Of a stretch of 64,000 nucleotides of DNA, positions 43,955-53,312 are shown piece by piece. Under the pieces are notes generated by a model, which worked only from the letters and a program-made list of their open reading frames with translations, searched no databases and had not been told where the DNA came from. Both the position numbers and the translations under genes were made by a program. The first letter of the stretch is position 1; every line of letters begins with the position of its first letter. The stretch lies in contig CAJTOL010000007.1 in assembly GCA_910577645.1 (NCBI GenBank), positions 62,001-126,000 on the forward strand, in the 5' to 3' direction. This DNA comes from an uncultured Lachnospiraceae bacterium (GTDB lineage Bacteria > Bacillota > Clostridia > Lachnospirales > Lachnospiraceae).

Positions 43955-46276
43955 CTATAATACCTCCTTCTCTCTTGTTAAATATACATATAAATACATT
44001 GCGGTTATTACTTGCTGACACTCCTTAGAGTCACCGATCCAATGATACAGATTTTGTGAAAATCTGCGATAAACTTCCCACTGTTTCTGATCGTTTTCCT
44101 GTTCTGGTTCTAACCGGGATAACAAATACACCAATCGTGCCCGATTCAGTTTTTTATCTTCTGTGTTTCCATACTGTTCCTTTATAAAATTCAGCAGACG
44201 ATAAAGAAACGCTTTTCCTCGTTCATTGCTGTGTTCGAAAAAATTATAAACTTCCTGAAACTTCTCACCCATAACTTTTTCCAAAAATATATTCCATGAG
44301 TATGTTCCATTATGGTCAAATAGTGTAATTCCATTCTTACCATCCAGATTTTTAGAAAGTTGCTCTAACTCTGCAACCTCCTTGGCTATGATATTGATTG
44401 GATAGCCAGAATGATACATACCAATTCCACCTGAAATAGTCAATGTCCCTTGCGTAAAACGTTCAAATGCCATTTTCAAGTCAATGAATGATGCAATGAC
44501 ATCATTCCAGGCGCCTGCCAAAAAGACATCATCTCCACCGGAATATACAATTACCGCATTTCGTTCCCCACGTCTTCCTAATCGTTCTTCCTCTCCATAC
44601 TTCAAAATATAGTTGATATATCCCTTGAAAAATAGTGATAACTGTCTGGATAATGTTGCTGTTCTGGATAGTGTTACATAACGTTCATCATCCCCTTCTC
44701 TGTGAAAGCCATATACAAAAGCATGTCCCAAATTGTCAACATCTGCTCGCAAAATCGCAATCCGTTCAATGCCTTCCGCCTTTTGAGCCAATTGTTCAAA
44801 GGTATCTCCTGTTGTATAATCGCCAACCCACAGTTTCGTTGTTACATGTTTTCCCGTATATATTTCATTTTTCGTATAACAACGTACATAAGATTCTGAC
44901 TCCATACGTCTGCGTAGCGTATCTTCTGTATCTGCCACCAGATATTTTCCACCTGGAAGCGGCAATCCATCCGTCTCCCTTTTATTTATCACGGTAAAAA
45001 ACTTTTCATGCAAAATCTTTCCTGACATTTTTTCCAAGGCAGCACATGTTGCACAATGATTCTTTTCATCACACACATCCATACGTCTGCAAATCTCACA
45101 TTCACGGTCTTTTTTCACATCTGTTCCATTTAATGTCAAAATTTCCTCAAAAGAATATCGATGCATCTTTTTTTGAGAAATTTGCTGTGAAATGGTTCGG
45201 TAAAGATCTGCATAACTTCCCTTTGGAACATTTTTCAAGTGATCGGCACTACATTCTGCATACCCGCCTGCAATATAAAGTGCAGTACCAAACTGTTCTA
45301 AAAACCATTGATTGATATCTGCTTCGAACTGTTCTATATTAGATTTTATAATTTTCGTATTTGGCAGAATTAAAAAGCTGCGACCTCCGCCACAATAGAT
45401 CAAATTTGTACGACAGAGTGATAGCCGTTCTAAAAGTTCATCAATCAAATGTTCCATCATAATTTCCAGATAAAAACTGCGCGCTCTTAAACCTTTCAAA
45501 GCCCCTTTGCTGCTAATTGTATAGATAAAGTTCTGAATACCAGACACATCCAGCGAATACAGCAAAAACATTCTTTTTTCATTGGTCTCTTTTCCCTGTA
45601 TCAATAGTTGCTCACGATAGTCTTTTTCTCTATGTTCAATAAAATACTGCTCTATGCAAAGGGCAAGTGCTGCTGTCATTTTTACATGATCATACAGCGA
45701 TATATCTGCCAGTTCCCGTTTTGAAGTAGATGAGGGAATATATGATAAATTTGCTTCTAATATAGATAGCAGAGAATTCATATACTCCCCTGTAAGAGTA
45801 ATTCCCCGCAAATTTTCAGTAATATTTTGGATTATTTTTTGATAAAAAGATTCTTCCATAATTGTAGTTTCAGCTACCGGAAAGTTAATTCCTTTACTAA
45901 AATTCATCGTCTGCTTTGCAAAATGATGTTTCCCCTGATTCCCATTCAAAATATTAAAAATACTGGCCAATGGAACTGTTTTATCAAAACCATCTTCCAT
46001 ATCATAACTTTCTCGTCTATCAACCGCTGCTGCAACATTATCTGCGTAATATGTCAAATAGGCCATATCATCTACTGAAATATTAGCATGTTTGAGATGA
46101 CTTCCATGATGGTAACGAACACATTTTAGAATCTCTTCATCATGAATATTAGCTTCATCCTTCAAATAATCATACCCACTTTGACTATGGTTTCGACCAT
46201 CACCGCTTCGGTAAACAATTTTTCCGATATCATGCAGTAAACTGCCGATCACCAATTTTATCTGTCTATCTGTCAT
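43955..46276 (-). CDS. cas10: Cas10/Csm1, signalling and DNase subunit
   Basis: The large subunit of type III complexes. When target RNA is bound its HD domain cuts single-stranded DNA and its Palm domain makes cyclic oligoadenylates that activate Csm6. Residues about 10-30 carry SLLHDIGKIVYR, an intact HD motif. A zinc-like cluster CEICRRMDVCDEKNHCATC lies near residue 390. The second Palm holds YSGGDDVFLAG (GGDD, near residue 578). The 773-residue length is usual. The ATG overlaps the end of cas6 by 11 bases. Both catalytic centres appear complete, so interference should work. Confidence 0.96.
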   Translation of the reverse strand: MTDRQIKLVIGSLLHDIGKIVYRSGDGRNHSQSGYDYLKDEANIHDEEILKCVRYHHGSHLKHANISVDDMAYLTYYADNVAAAVDRRESYDMEDGFDKTVPLASIFNILNGNQGKHHFAKQTMNFSKGINFPVAETTIMEESFYQKIIQNITENLRGITLTGEYMNSLLSILEANLSYIPSSTSKRELADISLYDHVKMTAALALCIEQYFIEHREKDYREQLLIQGKETNEKRMFLLYSLDVSGIQNFIYTISSKGALKGLRARSFYLEIMMEHLIDELLERLSLCRTNLIYCGGGRSFLILPNTKIIKSNIEQFEADINQWFLEQFGTALYIAGGYAECSADHLKNVPKGSYADLYRTISQQISQKKMHRYSFEEILTLNGTDVKKDRECEICRRMDVCDEKNHCATCAALEKMSGKILHEKFFTVINKRETDGLPLPGGKYLVADTEDTLRRRMESESYVRCYTKNEIYTGKHVTTKLWVGDYTTGDTFEQLAQKAEGIERIAILRADVDNLGHAFVYGFHREGDDERYVTLSRTATLSRQLSLFFKGYINYILKYGEEERLGRRGERNAVIVYSGGDDVFLAGAWNDVIASFIDLKMAFERFTQGTLTISGGIGMYHSGYPINIIAKEVAELEQLSKNLDGKNGITLFDHNGTYSWNIFLEKVMGEKFQEVYNFFEHSNERGKAFLYRLLNFIKEQYGNTEDKKLNRARLVYLLSRLEPEQENDQKQWEVYRRFSQNLYHWIGDSKECQQVITAMYLYVYLTREKEVL

Positions 46277-47015
46277 CCTTCTCCCTCTTTTCTAACTTAA
46301 TCGCTCCCATTCCCAGGGATGTTTTAATACCTACCCCAGAATATTCTCCAAATTGAAATAACGCATGTGCAAAATTTACCATGGTCTGTGCCCCTTTTAT
46401 TTTTAAAGTAATTTTTCCAATATAAGAGGGAATTTTTACACCTTCCAAATGATAGGAAACACTCTTTAAATCATACCATACCATCTGTGTATTGTCACAC
46501 AAATAGGCTAACGTCTCTTCATCTTTCATCCCCTCATCACCGACCACTGCATCATATTTGTTCATCAAACTTTGGTAAATGCAACGTATATCTGGAAAAA
46601 AAAGATACCGTCCATTTTGCTTAAATGCAGTTGGACTAATAAAATGAATTTGCAGATATCTGGAACATTGCCCCTTGTAAAACAGTTCAGCCAGTTTCTT
46701 CAAAGAGTATTCTTCATAGCCTTTTTGGAGAATTTTTATTGGATTCTCCAAATTATACAGTGTAATCTCTTCCAACGTTTCTAACCCATCCTGAAGAATA
46801 TATTGAAACGATTCCTGACTCAGACAATTGATGATCCAATACCAACTCGATTTTCTTTTTTCCAAATGCTGCGTATATGGATGCAGCTGAGATTGATGCA
46901 TAAGTTTCGCATATTCTGGTGAAATCTGTTCCATCAAAAAGCCATGAAATCTGGATGCCATTTGGTATGACAAAATTCCATCAGTATCCAATTTCATCTC
47001 TAATCTAATTAACAT
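46266..47015 (-). CDS. cas6: Cas6, pre-crRNA endoribonuclease
   Basis: Cuts the array transcript inside each repeat, leaving the ACGGAAAC handle on each crRNA. Tandem ferredoxin-like fold, 249 aa. The N-terminal half has ASRFHGFLMEQISPEYAKLM with a candidate catalytic His, and the C-terminal glycine-rich loop is FGEYSGVGIKTSLGMGAI. I start at 47015, with AGGAGG upstream; a start six codons earlier lacks one. First gene of the island, directly behind the promoter at 47048-47076. Confidence 0.92.
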   Translation of the reverse strand: MLIRLEMKLDTDGILSYQMASRFHGFLMEQISPEYAKLMHQSQLHPYTQHLEKRKSSWYWIINCLSQESFQYILQDGLETLEEITLYNLENPIKILQKGYEEYSLKKLAELFYKGQCSRYLQIHFISPTAFKQNGRYLFFPDIRCIYQSLMNKYDAVVGDEGMKDEETLAYLCDNTQMVWYDLKSVSYHLEGVKIPSYIGKITLKIKGAQTMVNFAHALFQFGEYSGVGIKTSLGMGAIKLEKREKDDR

Positions 47016-47047
47016 TTCCCCCTCCTGCTCCATTTTTATCTAAACAA

Positions 47048-47076
47048 AGTATACCATTTTTACAGCTAGAAAGCAA
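47048..47076 (-). promoter_or_regulatory. Promoter of the cas/csm operon
   Basis: On the minus strand TTGCTT (47071-47076) is separated by 17 bp from TATACT (47048-47053). A TG dinucleotide one base before the -10 box makes it an extended -10 promoter. It lies about 35-60 bp before the cas6 start. Confidence 0.65.
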
Positions 47077-47126
47077 TGCGAAAGCCCTATCCCGTTCTTA
47101 TTCCCATTCTCATAAAAAAGGGGCGT

Positions 47127-47226
47127 CTATTAATTGTGCCCGCCTCAACGTGAGGTATCTTTAAATGAAAACAAGGGCGCCGCTCCATCATCTAATTTCA
47201 TGATTTTGCGACACCCTTCTAACATA
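47127..47226. repeat. Degenerate dispersed repeat, copy e
   Basis: Between the cas promoter and the dsdA remnant. Read on the minus strand it starts AAGGGTGTCGCAAAATCATG, like the GGGGATGTCGCAAAATGAAA start of copies c and d, and has GGGCGCC as in copy a's tail. The GGGACTTTC palindrome itself is not present. The rest of the gap shows no gene. Confidence 0.4.
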
Positions 47227-48138
47227 TTACAATCCCATCTTCAAATAAGCTTCTCTCGTCTCCTCCGGAACCATGCAGCCGCCGGTAGCCCAGGCAATGT
47301 GAGTTGCCTGTTCCATTTTGCCGGAGAGCCCCATCTTCTCCACATAAGCCTTTAAATCTTCCGGACGGATAAGGGCTGCAAAAGAGGCGCAGGAGCTGGG
47401 TTCAATAAAAATATCTTCACTATCCAGCAAGCCTCTCATCAGGTCATACAGCTTTTTATCCTCAATGGTAGCGATTCCGGATATCAAAGGCTCTACTACC
47501 CGGCCCACAAATGCAGATGGACGCCCAACCGCCAGACCGTCTGCATCGGTCTTTCCGTCAATACCAATATCCTTTACGCTAATACCGTCCTGAAGGCCGG
47601 TGGCCATTCCCAGCATCATGCAACAGGCATGAGTGGGCTCGGTAAAGAAGCAATGGACATGATCCCCATAGATTTCCTTGATTCCATAGGTAACACCGCC
47701 CGGTGCTCCGCCAATGCCGCAGGGGATATAGAGAAACAGGGGATGTTCTGAGTCAACAATAATATTCTGTTCTTCCAGCTGGGCTTTCAGACGCTCTCCT
47801 GCCACACTGTAGCCCATAAACAGATTCTGTGAATTTTCATCGTCCACAAAATAGCTCATAGGATCTGCATCAGAATTTTTTCTGCCCTGCTCTACTGCTG
47901 CACAGTAATCATCTGCGTATTCGATGACCTCCACGCCACGGCTGCGGAGCAGCTCCTTTTTCCACTGCTTTGCATCCGCAGACATATGGACGATTACCCG
48001 AAAGCCCAGCTTTGCGCTCATAATGCCAATGCTCATCCCCAGGTTGCCAGTGCTTCCCACCTGTACCGTATGCTTTCCGAAAAATGCTGTAAATTCCGGT
48101 TCTGCCAAAATGCTGTAGTCATCGGTTTCCTTTAACAT
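47227..48138 (-). pseudogene. dsdA: D-serine dehydratase, 5'-truncated
   Basis: The 303 residues correspond to about residue 140 to the end of DsdA (usually about 440 aa), starting at LKETDDYSILAEPEF. Present are the VGSTGNLGMSIGIM loop, PCGIGGAPGGVTYG, and the C-terminal ATGGCMVPEE. Missing is the N-terminal part holding the lysine that binds pyridoxal phosphate, so it cannot be catalytic. The coding homology ends at base 48138, and the next base begins the truncated MFS transporter on the other strand: a deletion removed both 5' halves. An ATG happens to lie at the break. Confidence 0.85.
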
Positions 48139-48846
48139 TTGTATTTTCTGTTGGAACCAGATGAAAAGCTTCCCAAAACCACTGCTACCGGTGAAACCGT
48201 CAGCGCCAACAAGCAGGCCTGGGAAGGCGTTGTAAAGGCTTTGAAAAACAAAAATATCTGGCTTGTATCCTTTAACGTATTTTTGGTATACAGCGTTTAC
48301 TGCGGTCTTACATATTTTATCCCCTTCTTAAGTGATATCTATGCTCTTCCCGCTGCTTTGGCAGGCGTATACGGGATCATTAATCAGTACGGACTGAAAA
48401 TGTTAGGCGGCCCAATCGGCGGCTATATTACCGATAAGGTGCTCCATTCTGCAACCAGGTATTTGCGTATTGCTTTTACCGCTGTTACCGTGGTTCTGGT
48501 AGTATTTACATTCCTGCCTCACCAGAGTATGGGAATCATTTTGGGTATGGCCATCAGTCTTGGCATCAGCGCCATTGTTTACAGCATGCGCGCTATCTTC
48601 TTTGCTCCTATGGACGAGGTGGATGTTCCCCGTGAAATTACCGGTTCCGCCATGTCCCTTGGATCTTTCGTCGGCTATCTTCCGGGCGCGTTTATGTACG
48701 CTGTTTACGGCGGTATTCTGGACAATTTTGAAGGCATCGCCGGATATCGGATTGTCTTCATCATCATGGCTGTATTTGCAGTTGGCGGTATTTTGTTAAG
48801 CTCTTATATTTTATCTCTTATGAAAAAGGCAAAAACTGCTGTCTAA
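48139..48846 (+). pseudogene. MFS transporter, 5'-truncated (C-terminal half)
   Basis: The 235 residues hold the central cytoplasmic loop (LPKTTATGETVSAN) and then six membrane segments, the C-terminal bundle of a 12-TM major facilitator. The N-terminal bundle is absent; the homology begins at the break shared with dsdA. The intact gene may have been a permease for the same metabolite, since dsdA and a transporter are often adjacent. A strong terminator follows at 48871. Confidence 0.75.
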
Positions 48847-48870
48847 ATTGTAAAAATTTATAGGAAAAAG

Positions 48871-48929
48871 AGAATCCCGAAAGCTTCAGGATTTTGAACC
48901 ATTGAAGCTTTTGGGGATTCTCTTTTTTT
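48871..48929 (+). terminator. Rho-independent terminator after MFS remnant
   Basis: An inverted repeat from AGAATCCCGAAAGCTTCA (48871-48888) to TGAAGCTTTTGGGGATTCT (about 48903-48921), loop of about 14 bases, followed by seven T residues. It ends the MFS gene and survived the deletion. Confidence 0.85.
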
Positions 48930-48982
48930 ATTTGTTTTATTGATACTTATTGTATGTAGACCTTTTGTATTCAAACTAGCAA

Positions 48983-50137
48983 TCAACCCAATTCGCCTGG
49001 AAAAAGCTCAAGTTGTTGACATTCTTCTTCCTTACCTTCAAGAGCAGCTCTGATGTTGTCTGCAAGCTGTTCCATAAAATACGGAGGAACCGCATTGCCG
49101 ATCTGACCGGCCTGCTCATTCCGGTTTCCCATAAAATGAAAATCATCTGAAAATGATTGAATACGCGCCGCCTCCCGCATTGTCAGTCCACGGACTTCTT
49201 TGGGATGGGCAAATCGTCCTGAACCAATATGGAATACCCAGCGTGTAATAGTAGGCGCAACGGAAGTGTAATCAAGCCTTCCGTATGCGCCTGAATAACC
49301 GCCTTTTACCTGAAGTTCCGGCGGCATATCCTTTAGCCCCTGCCCCGGGCCTATAGATGCCAGTCTGGCAGTCTGCACCGGCCTCATAACATTGGCAATA
49401 TGGTTATGCAAAGAATCCGAACCTTTCCTCATGTGCTGTTGATAATCATTAGTTGCTTCCCTGGTGTAAGGCATTCCGTCATACCCCTCCCCCTGATTCA
49501 CAACGGGCAAATCCGAAATTGCATCCCATCCGGCAAGCATCTCTTTCCTTCCTTTGGGAAAAGACGGACTTCCTGTTTTTGAGGCAAAGAAAAAGCATCT
49601 CCGGCGTTTCTGAGGAACTCCGTAGTGAGACATATCGATAATCTCAACCTCAACTTTACATCCCCACTTTTCAAGGGTACTGACAATTTCTTTTCTCACC
49701 ACCCCGCCAAACGCATTGTAGATTTCCGCTACATTTTCGATAATCACCACCTCGGGTTCAATCTCTTTTACAAATCGAAGGTATGCCTTATAAAGTTGAT
49801 TTCTTGGATCCTCCAAAAAACGTCCTGAGGCCGGTATGTTTTTTGAAAATCCCTGACACGGAGGGCCGCCGATAATAATATCAATACTATTCGGATCAAC
49901 ATGAATGTTTTTCAGTGCTTCTATGGGATCCGCGCCTGTAATGTCTAAATTTACAGCTTTGGCATGTTTATGATTATACTGGTAAGTTTTTAAAGCAACA
50001 TCCCAGATATCAAACCCTGCAACAATTTGAAATCCCTTTTTTGCAAGGCCCCAGGACATTCCTCCGCATCCACAGAAGAGATCTAACACATTATACTGTT
50101 TTCTGCTTATTGTTTCTTTTGAATCCACTGTAGCCAC
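48983..50137 (-). CDS. DNA (cytosine-5-)-methyltransferase, solitary
   Basis: A type II m5C enzyme of 384 residues with all core motifs: I (VLDLFCGCGGMSWGL), IV (GGPPCQGFS with the nucleophile Cys), VI (ENVAE), VIII (RRRCFFFAS), and X (GNAVPP). The target-recognition region lies between VIII and X. I start at the GTG at 50137, where GGAGG is eight bases upstream; another GTG at 50188 is possible. No restriction endonuclease or nicking gene is adjacent, so it is an orphan: it may regulate genes or guard against incoming restriction. Its specificity cannot be read from sequence. Confidence 0.93.
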   Translation of the reverse strand: MATVDSKETISRKQYNVLDLFCGCGGMSWGLAKKGFQIVAGFDIWDVALKTYQYNHKHAKAVNLDITGADPIEALKNIHVDPNSIDIIIGGPPCQGFSKNIPASGRFLEDPRNQLYKAYLRFVKEIEPEVVIIENVAEIYNAFGGVVRKEIVSTLEKWGCKVEVEIIDMSHYGVPQKRRRCFFFASKTGSPSFPKGRKEMLAGWDAISDLPVVNQGEGYDGMPYTREATNDYQQHMRKGSDSLHNHIANVMRPVQTARLASIGPGQGLKDMPPELQVKGGYSGAYGRLDYTSVAPTITRWVFHIGSGRFAHPKEVRGLTMREAARIQSFSDDFHFMGNRNEQAGQIGNAVPPYFMEQLADNIRAALEGKEEECQQLELFPGELG

Positions 50138-50169
50138 AATGATTCCCTCCGTGTTTGTGCCACTGCAGT

Positions 50170-50220
50170 TGTGCTGTTGTTTCAGCACACTATTATATCC
50201 TTAATTAGATATGATTTCAA
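50170..50220 (-). promoter_or_regulatory. Methyltransferase promoter with dyad at the start site
   Basis: On the minus strand TTGAAA (50215-50220) and TATAAT (50192-50197) are 17 bp apart, a near-consensus promoter. Directly downstream the dyad TGTGCTG-N6-CAGCACA (50170-50189) covers the expected transcription start. A dyad in this place suits a repressor, possibly autoregulation by the methyltransferase or an unseen control protein. Confidence 0.65.
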
Positions 50221-53200
50221 GGATTTTTCGTTTTTGGAGATACTTTTGAAGGTACTTTCCGGAGGCGCTTTGGGAATCGCTTCCCTCTTTTTTTCCAAAT
50301 TACCAGACTCCCAATCATCAAAATTGCCGCTGCCGCCATGATCCATCCGGTAAAGTCTTTCTCCGGCCTCAGAATCACAAATTCACCGGGTTCATCCATC
50401 TGGAATACCAGATAATCCCCGTCCCACCGGCTTTCTGTCACTTCCAGCCCGCCGTTTTTCATAACCGCCGCCTTAGAATCCTTTGGATATTCTTCTGCCA
50501 GGACATGAATGGTAATGGTTTTTGGCATTAAAACTCCTTCCGGCTGCTGAATGGAACAGGAATACCGATCTCCCTCAATTTTCTCTGCTGTCAGCCGGGC
50601 GCCCGGATAGAAGTTGGCCTCTGCCAGCATAAGGGGCTTTTTATCCTCTGAAGATGCAATAGTGGTATTCCAGGCTTTGTAGATTGCATGAACCTTTTCA
50701 TTGCCTGTAATGCAGGACAGATCCTTTTCTTCCCACTCATAATAGTATCCATCCTTCTGAGGCGCCAAGGGAATGTCCTCTGGTTTTACTCCGCTGCCAT
50801 ACTGGCATGGAATCTTCTTAATCACCTGATCCTCCGCCAGAAATGTCACCATCAGCTGGCCAAATTCCTCCGGCACCTGCTCCATATCCCGAAATGTTTC
50901 ATAGGGGAGTCCCTGAGCCTGGGCCTCGTAGGTAATCCCGTCCACCGCGCCAATTCCTTCTTCAACATAGAGATTCCCTTCAACCGCTCCTTCTTCGTCT
51001 GTATCCCCGGCAATGCTGCCAATCCACTCTCCTTCCCGGTTCTTAAAGGACACCATGGCATAGTTTTCCTGAACATCTGTTCCCCGTCCGGCAATTCCTC
51101 CTAAATAATTCTTTCCGTCAACCATGCACATGCTGTAATTCTGGCGCAGCATAAAGCCGCTGTCCCCGGCAATTCCTCCGGCATAATTGCCTTCTTTTGC
51201 CGTCACATCTCCATAATTCTGGTTCTGAACCAGCGCGCCCATGTTGGCTTTCCCCACAATTCCTCCGGCATAATCATTTTTCACATAAATTTCGCCCTGA
51301 TTTTTACAGCTCAGCACGATTGCCTTGGCATTGCGTACCATATTGAGTGTCTTTTCATCCTCAGTCTCCAGATCCTGCTCCGGATCCGCGCTTACTTCTA
51401 CTCCAATGATTCCCACGATCCCTCCGGACTGATAATCAGAAGAAACCATCCCCTGGTTGACACACTCATAAATCATTCCCTCTGACAATTCCCCCTGCCC
51501 GGCGTCGGAAATGTCCTCAAATAATTCCTTTTCTTCTTTGGCCTGATCAATCCCATCGGAAAGTGTATCCCGTATCTGGTCAATCTGGTTTTCCATCTGA
51601 TTCTTCTGGTCGCGAATCTGATTCCGGCTGGCTCTTAAATCATCCGTTAACGTATCCATATCGCCGGACAGCAGATCCAGCTCTATTGACATCTCTTCAT
51701 CCATATTTTCCAGATCCCTTTTTACCCGGTCCCTGTTGATACGAATCACATCCAGCATTATGCTGGCCTCTGACTGAAGATCTTGCAAATCAAAGGCAAA
51801 ATCATCTATGCCTCCCACTACATCCTCCGGAAGATGGACCACCAGATAATCAATGTCTTCTTTCAGCTGTTCACTGTATTCTAAAAGCTGCTTCAATGTC
51901 TGAAAGCGCTGGGTAAGCCACTTCTTCAGGCCTTCTGTGTCGTTAATATCCCCCTCATATCCTGCTTCCAGCTTTTTCTCTAATTCCTGAATGTGAAGGA
52001 TTTTCTCTTTTGCATCCCTTAATTTTCTTTCAGTTTCCCGGCCGGTAAGGTCAAAATCCATCCGGTCCAAAATCTCCTGAATTTCTTCTGCAGATCTGTC
52101 TAACTGCCGGTCAAACCGGTCTCCGTCATCTTTATAGATGTCTTTATAAACTTCCCCGATGCTTTTTACATTTCCCATCCGGGTATCTACCTGGTCTAAA
52201 TTTCCGGACGCATTATCTCCGGCTTGCTCCAGGAGCCTGGATAAATTGCGTTCCATGTCGGACAAGGTATCCAGCTGATCTTCCAATTGCCCGAATACGT
52301 CTTCATCATAGGAAACTGTCAGATAGGGCTCAAACTGTCCAATAATTCCTCCTGTATCCTTTCTTCCCTGAATTTCTCCATAATTGAAGCACTGCTCCAC
52401 CAGGCCGCTCTGGCGCCCGGCAATACCGCCCAGATTATATCCTGTATGGGGATATCCCACTGCCCCATAATTCTGGCAGTCCCGGATGGTTCCCAAAGAC
52501 AGTCCGGAGATTCCCCCCGCATCATTGACTCTCTCCACGCGAATACTTTCTTCCAGGCTGATACCCGCTGCTGAAAGTGAGTCTGACTCTATCTCAGCGC
52601 TCTGATCTGTGGCATTAATTCCTCCGCGGTTGATACACCCTTCTACCAGCCCTTCATTGAGTCCGGCAATTCCTCCTGTCTTTAAATTGCCGGTTATGGT
52701 TCCCTCATTGATACAGTTTCGAATGATTCCCGCCGGTTTATTGGTTCCCGCAATTCCTCCCAACGTCTCCTGAGCAGTAACCTCTCCGGCAAATTCACAA
52801 TTTTCAATGGTTCCCTCATTGGTTCCCGCAATTCCGCCAATCCCTGTACGGCTCCCTCCCGGAGAAATCGTTCCCTGTACTTTTAAGTTTCTTACTGTAG
52901 CGCCGTCCTCTACATACCGGAACAAGCCCAGGTTAGAGCCGGAAGAACAGATGGAAAGTCCGGTAATCCTGTGGCCATTTCCCTCAAAGGTCCCGGCAAA
53001 TACAGGGATGGGCTGAAAATCCGATCCCGTCAGATTAATATCTGCTTCCAGGCTGAAAGAATTTCCCTTAGAGAAGGATTCCGAAGCGCACTTTCTGCTA
53101 AATTCTGCCAATTCCTCAGCTGTATGGATTTTCATGGTTTCCCGGGCAAAGTCTGACGTTTGCTCCTGATTTTCATTTTGAGCAGCCATTACTTTTATTG

Positions 53201-53309
53201 CCCACAAGCCGTTTCCCTGTACTCCGCTTACGGTTAAAGCCGCCGCCAAAATGATTGCCACTTGCTTTTGTTTCCGTACATATGTTTTTTTATTCTCTCT
53301 CCCTCTCAT
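50217..53309 (-). CDS. Secreted GLUG-repeat/coiled-coil surface protein
   Basis: A 1030-residue exported protein. A signal peptide lies within residues 1-43 (VAIILAAALTVSG). From about 70 to 345 are GLUG-type beta-solenoid repeats (GGIAGTNEGTIENC and many relatives). From about 345 to 620 is a long charged heptad-rich coiled coil, and at about 640-800 the GLUG repeats resume (GGIVGKANMGALVQN). A beta-rich region follows, and a single membrane helix at about 985-1003 with a basic tail, no LPXTG motif. It is three bases downstream of an MMPL transporter gene. The split layout suggests a rod-like partner for the transporter. Function unknown. Confidence 0.82.
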   Translation of the reverse strand: MRGRENKKTYVRKQKQVAIILAAALTVSGVQGNGLWAIKVMAAQNENQEQTSDFARETMKIHTAEELAEFSRKCASESFSKGNSFSLEADINLTGSDFQPIPVFAGTFEGNGHRITGLSICSSGSNLGLFRYVEDGATVRNLKVQGTISPGGSRTGIGGIAGTNEGTIENCEFAGEVTAQETLGGIAGTNKPAGIIRNCINEGTITGNLKTGGIAGLNEGLVEGCINRGGINATDQSAEIESDSLSAAGISLEESIRVERVNDAGGISGLSLGTIRDCQNYGAVGYPHTGYNLGGIAGRQSGLVEQCFNYGEIQGRKDTGGIIGQFEPYLTVSYDEDVFGQLEDQLDTLSDMERNLSRLLEQAGDNASGNLDQVDTRMGNVKSIGEVYKDIYKDDGDRFDRQLDRSAEEIQEILDRMDFDLTGRETERKLRDAKEKILHIQELEKKLEAGYEGDINDTEGLKKWLTQRFQTLKQLLEYSEQLKEDIDYLVVHLPEDVVGGIDDFAFDLQDLQSEASIMLDVIRINRDRVKRDLENMDEEMSIELDLLSGDMDTLTDDLRASRNQIRDQKNQMENQIDQIRDTLSDGIDQAKEEKELFEDISDAGQGELSEGMIYECVNQGMVSSDYQSGGIVGIIGVEVSADPEQDLETEDEKTLNMVRNAKAIVLSCKNQGEIYVKNDYAGGIVGKANMGALVQNQNYGDVTAKEGNYAGGIAGDSGFMLRQNYSMCMVDGKNYLGGIAGRGTDVQENYAMVSFKNREGEWIGSIAGDTDEEGAVEGNLYVEEGIGAVDGITYEAQAQGLPYETFRDMEQVPEEFGQLMVTFLAEDQVIKKIPCQYGSGVKPEDIPLAPQKDGYYYEWEEKDLSCITGNEKVHAIYKAWNTTIASSEDKKPLMLAEANFYPGARLTAEKIEGDRYSCSIQQPEGVLMPKTITIHVLAEEYPKDSKAAVMKNGGLEVTESRWDGDYLVFQMDEPGEFVILRPEKDFTGWIMAAAAILMIGSLVIWKKRGKRFPKRLRKVPSKVSPKTKNP

Positions 53310-53312
53310 TTC

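Noticed and set aside
47227..48138. dsdA as a functional 303-residue enzyme
   Set aside because: The PLP-binding lysine and N-terminal domain are absent, and the coding homology ends at a head-to-head junction.
48983..50220. Full restriction-modification system
   Set aside because: No endonuclease, Vsr or specificity gene lies beside the methyltransferase in the window.
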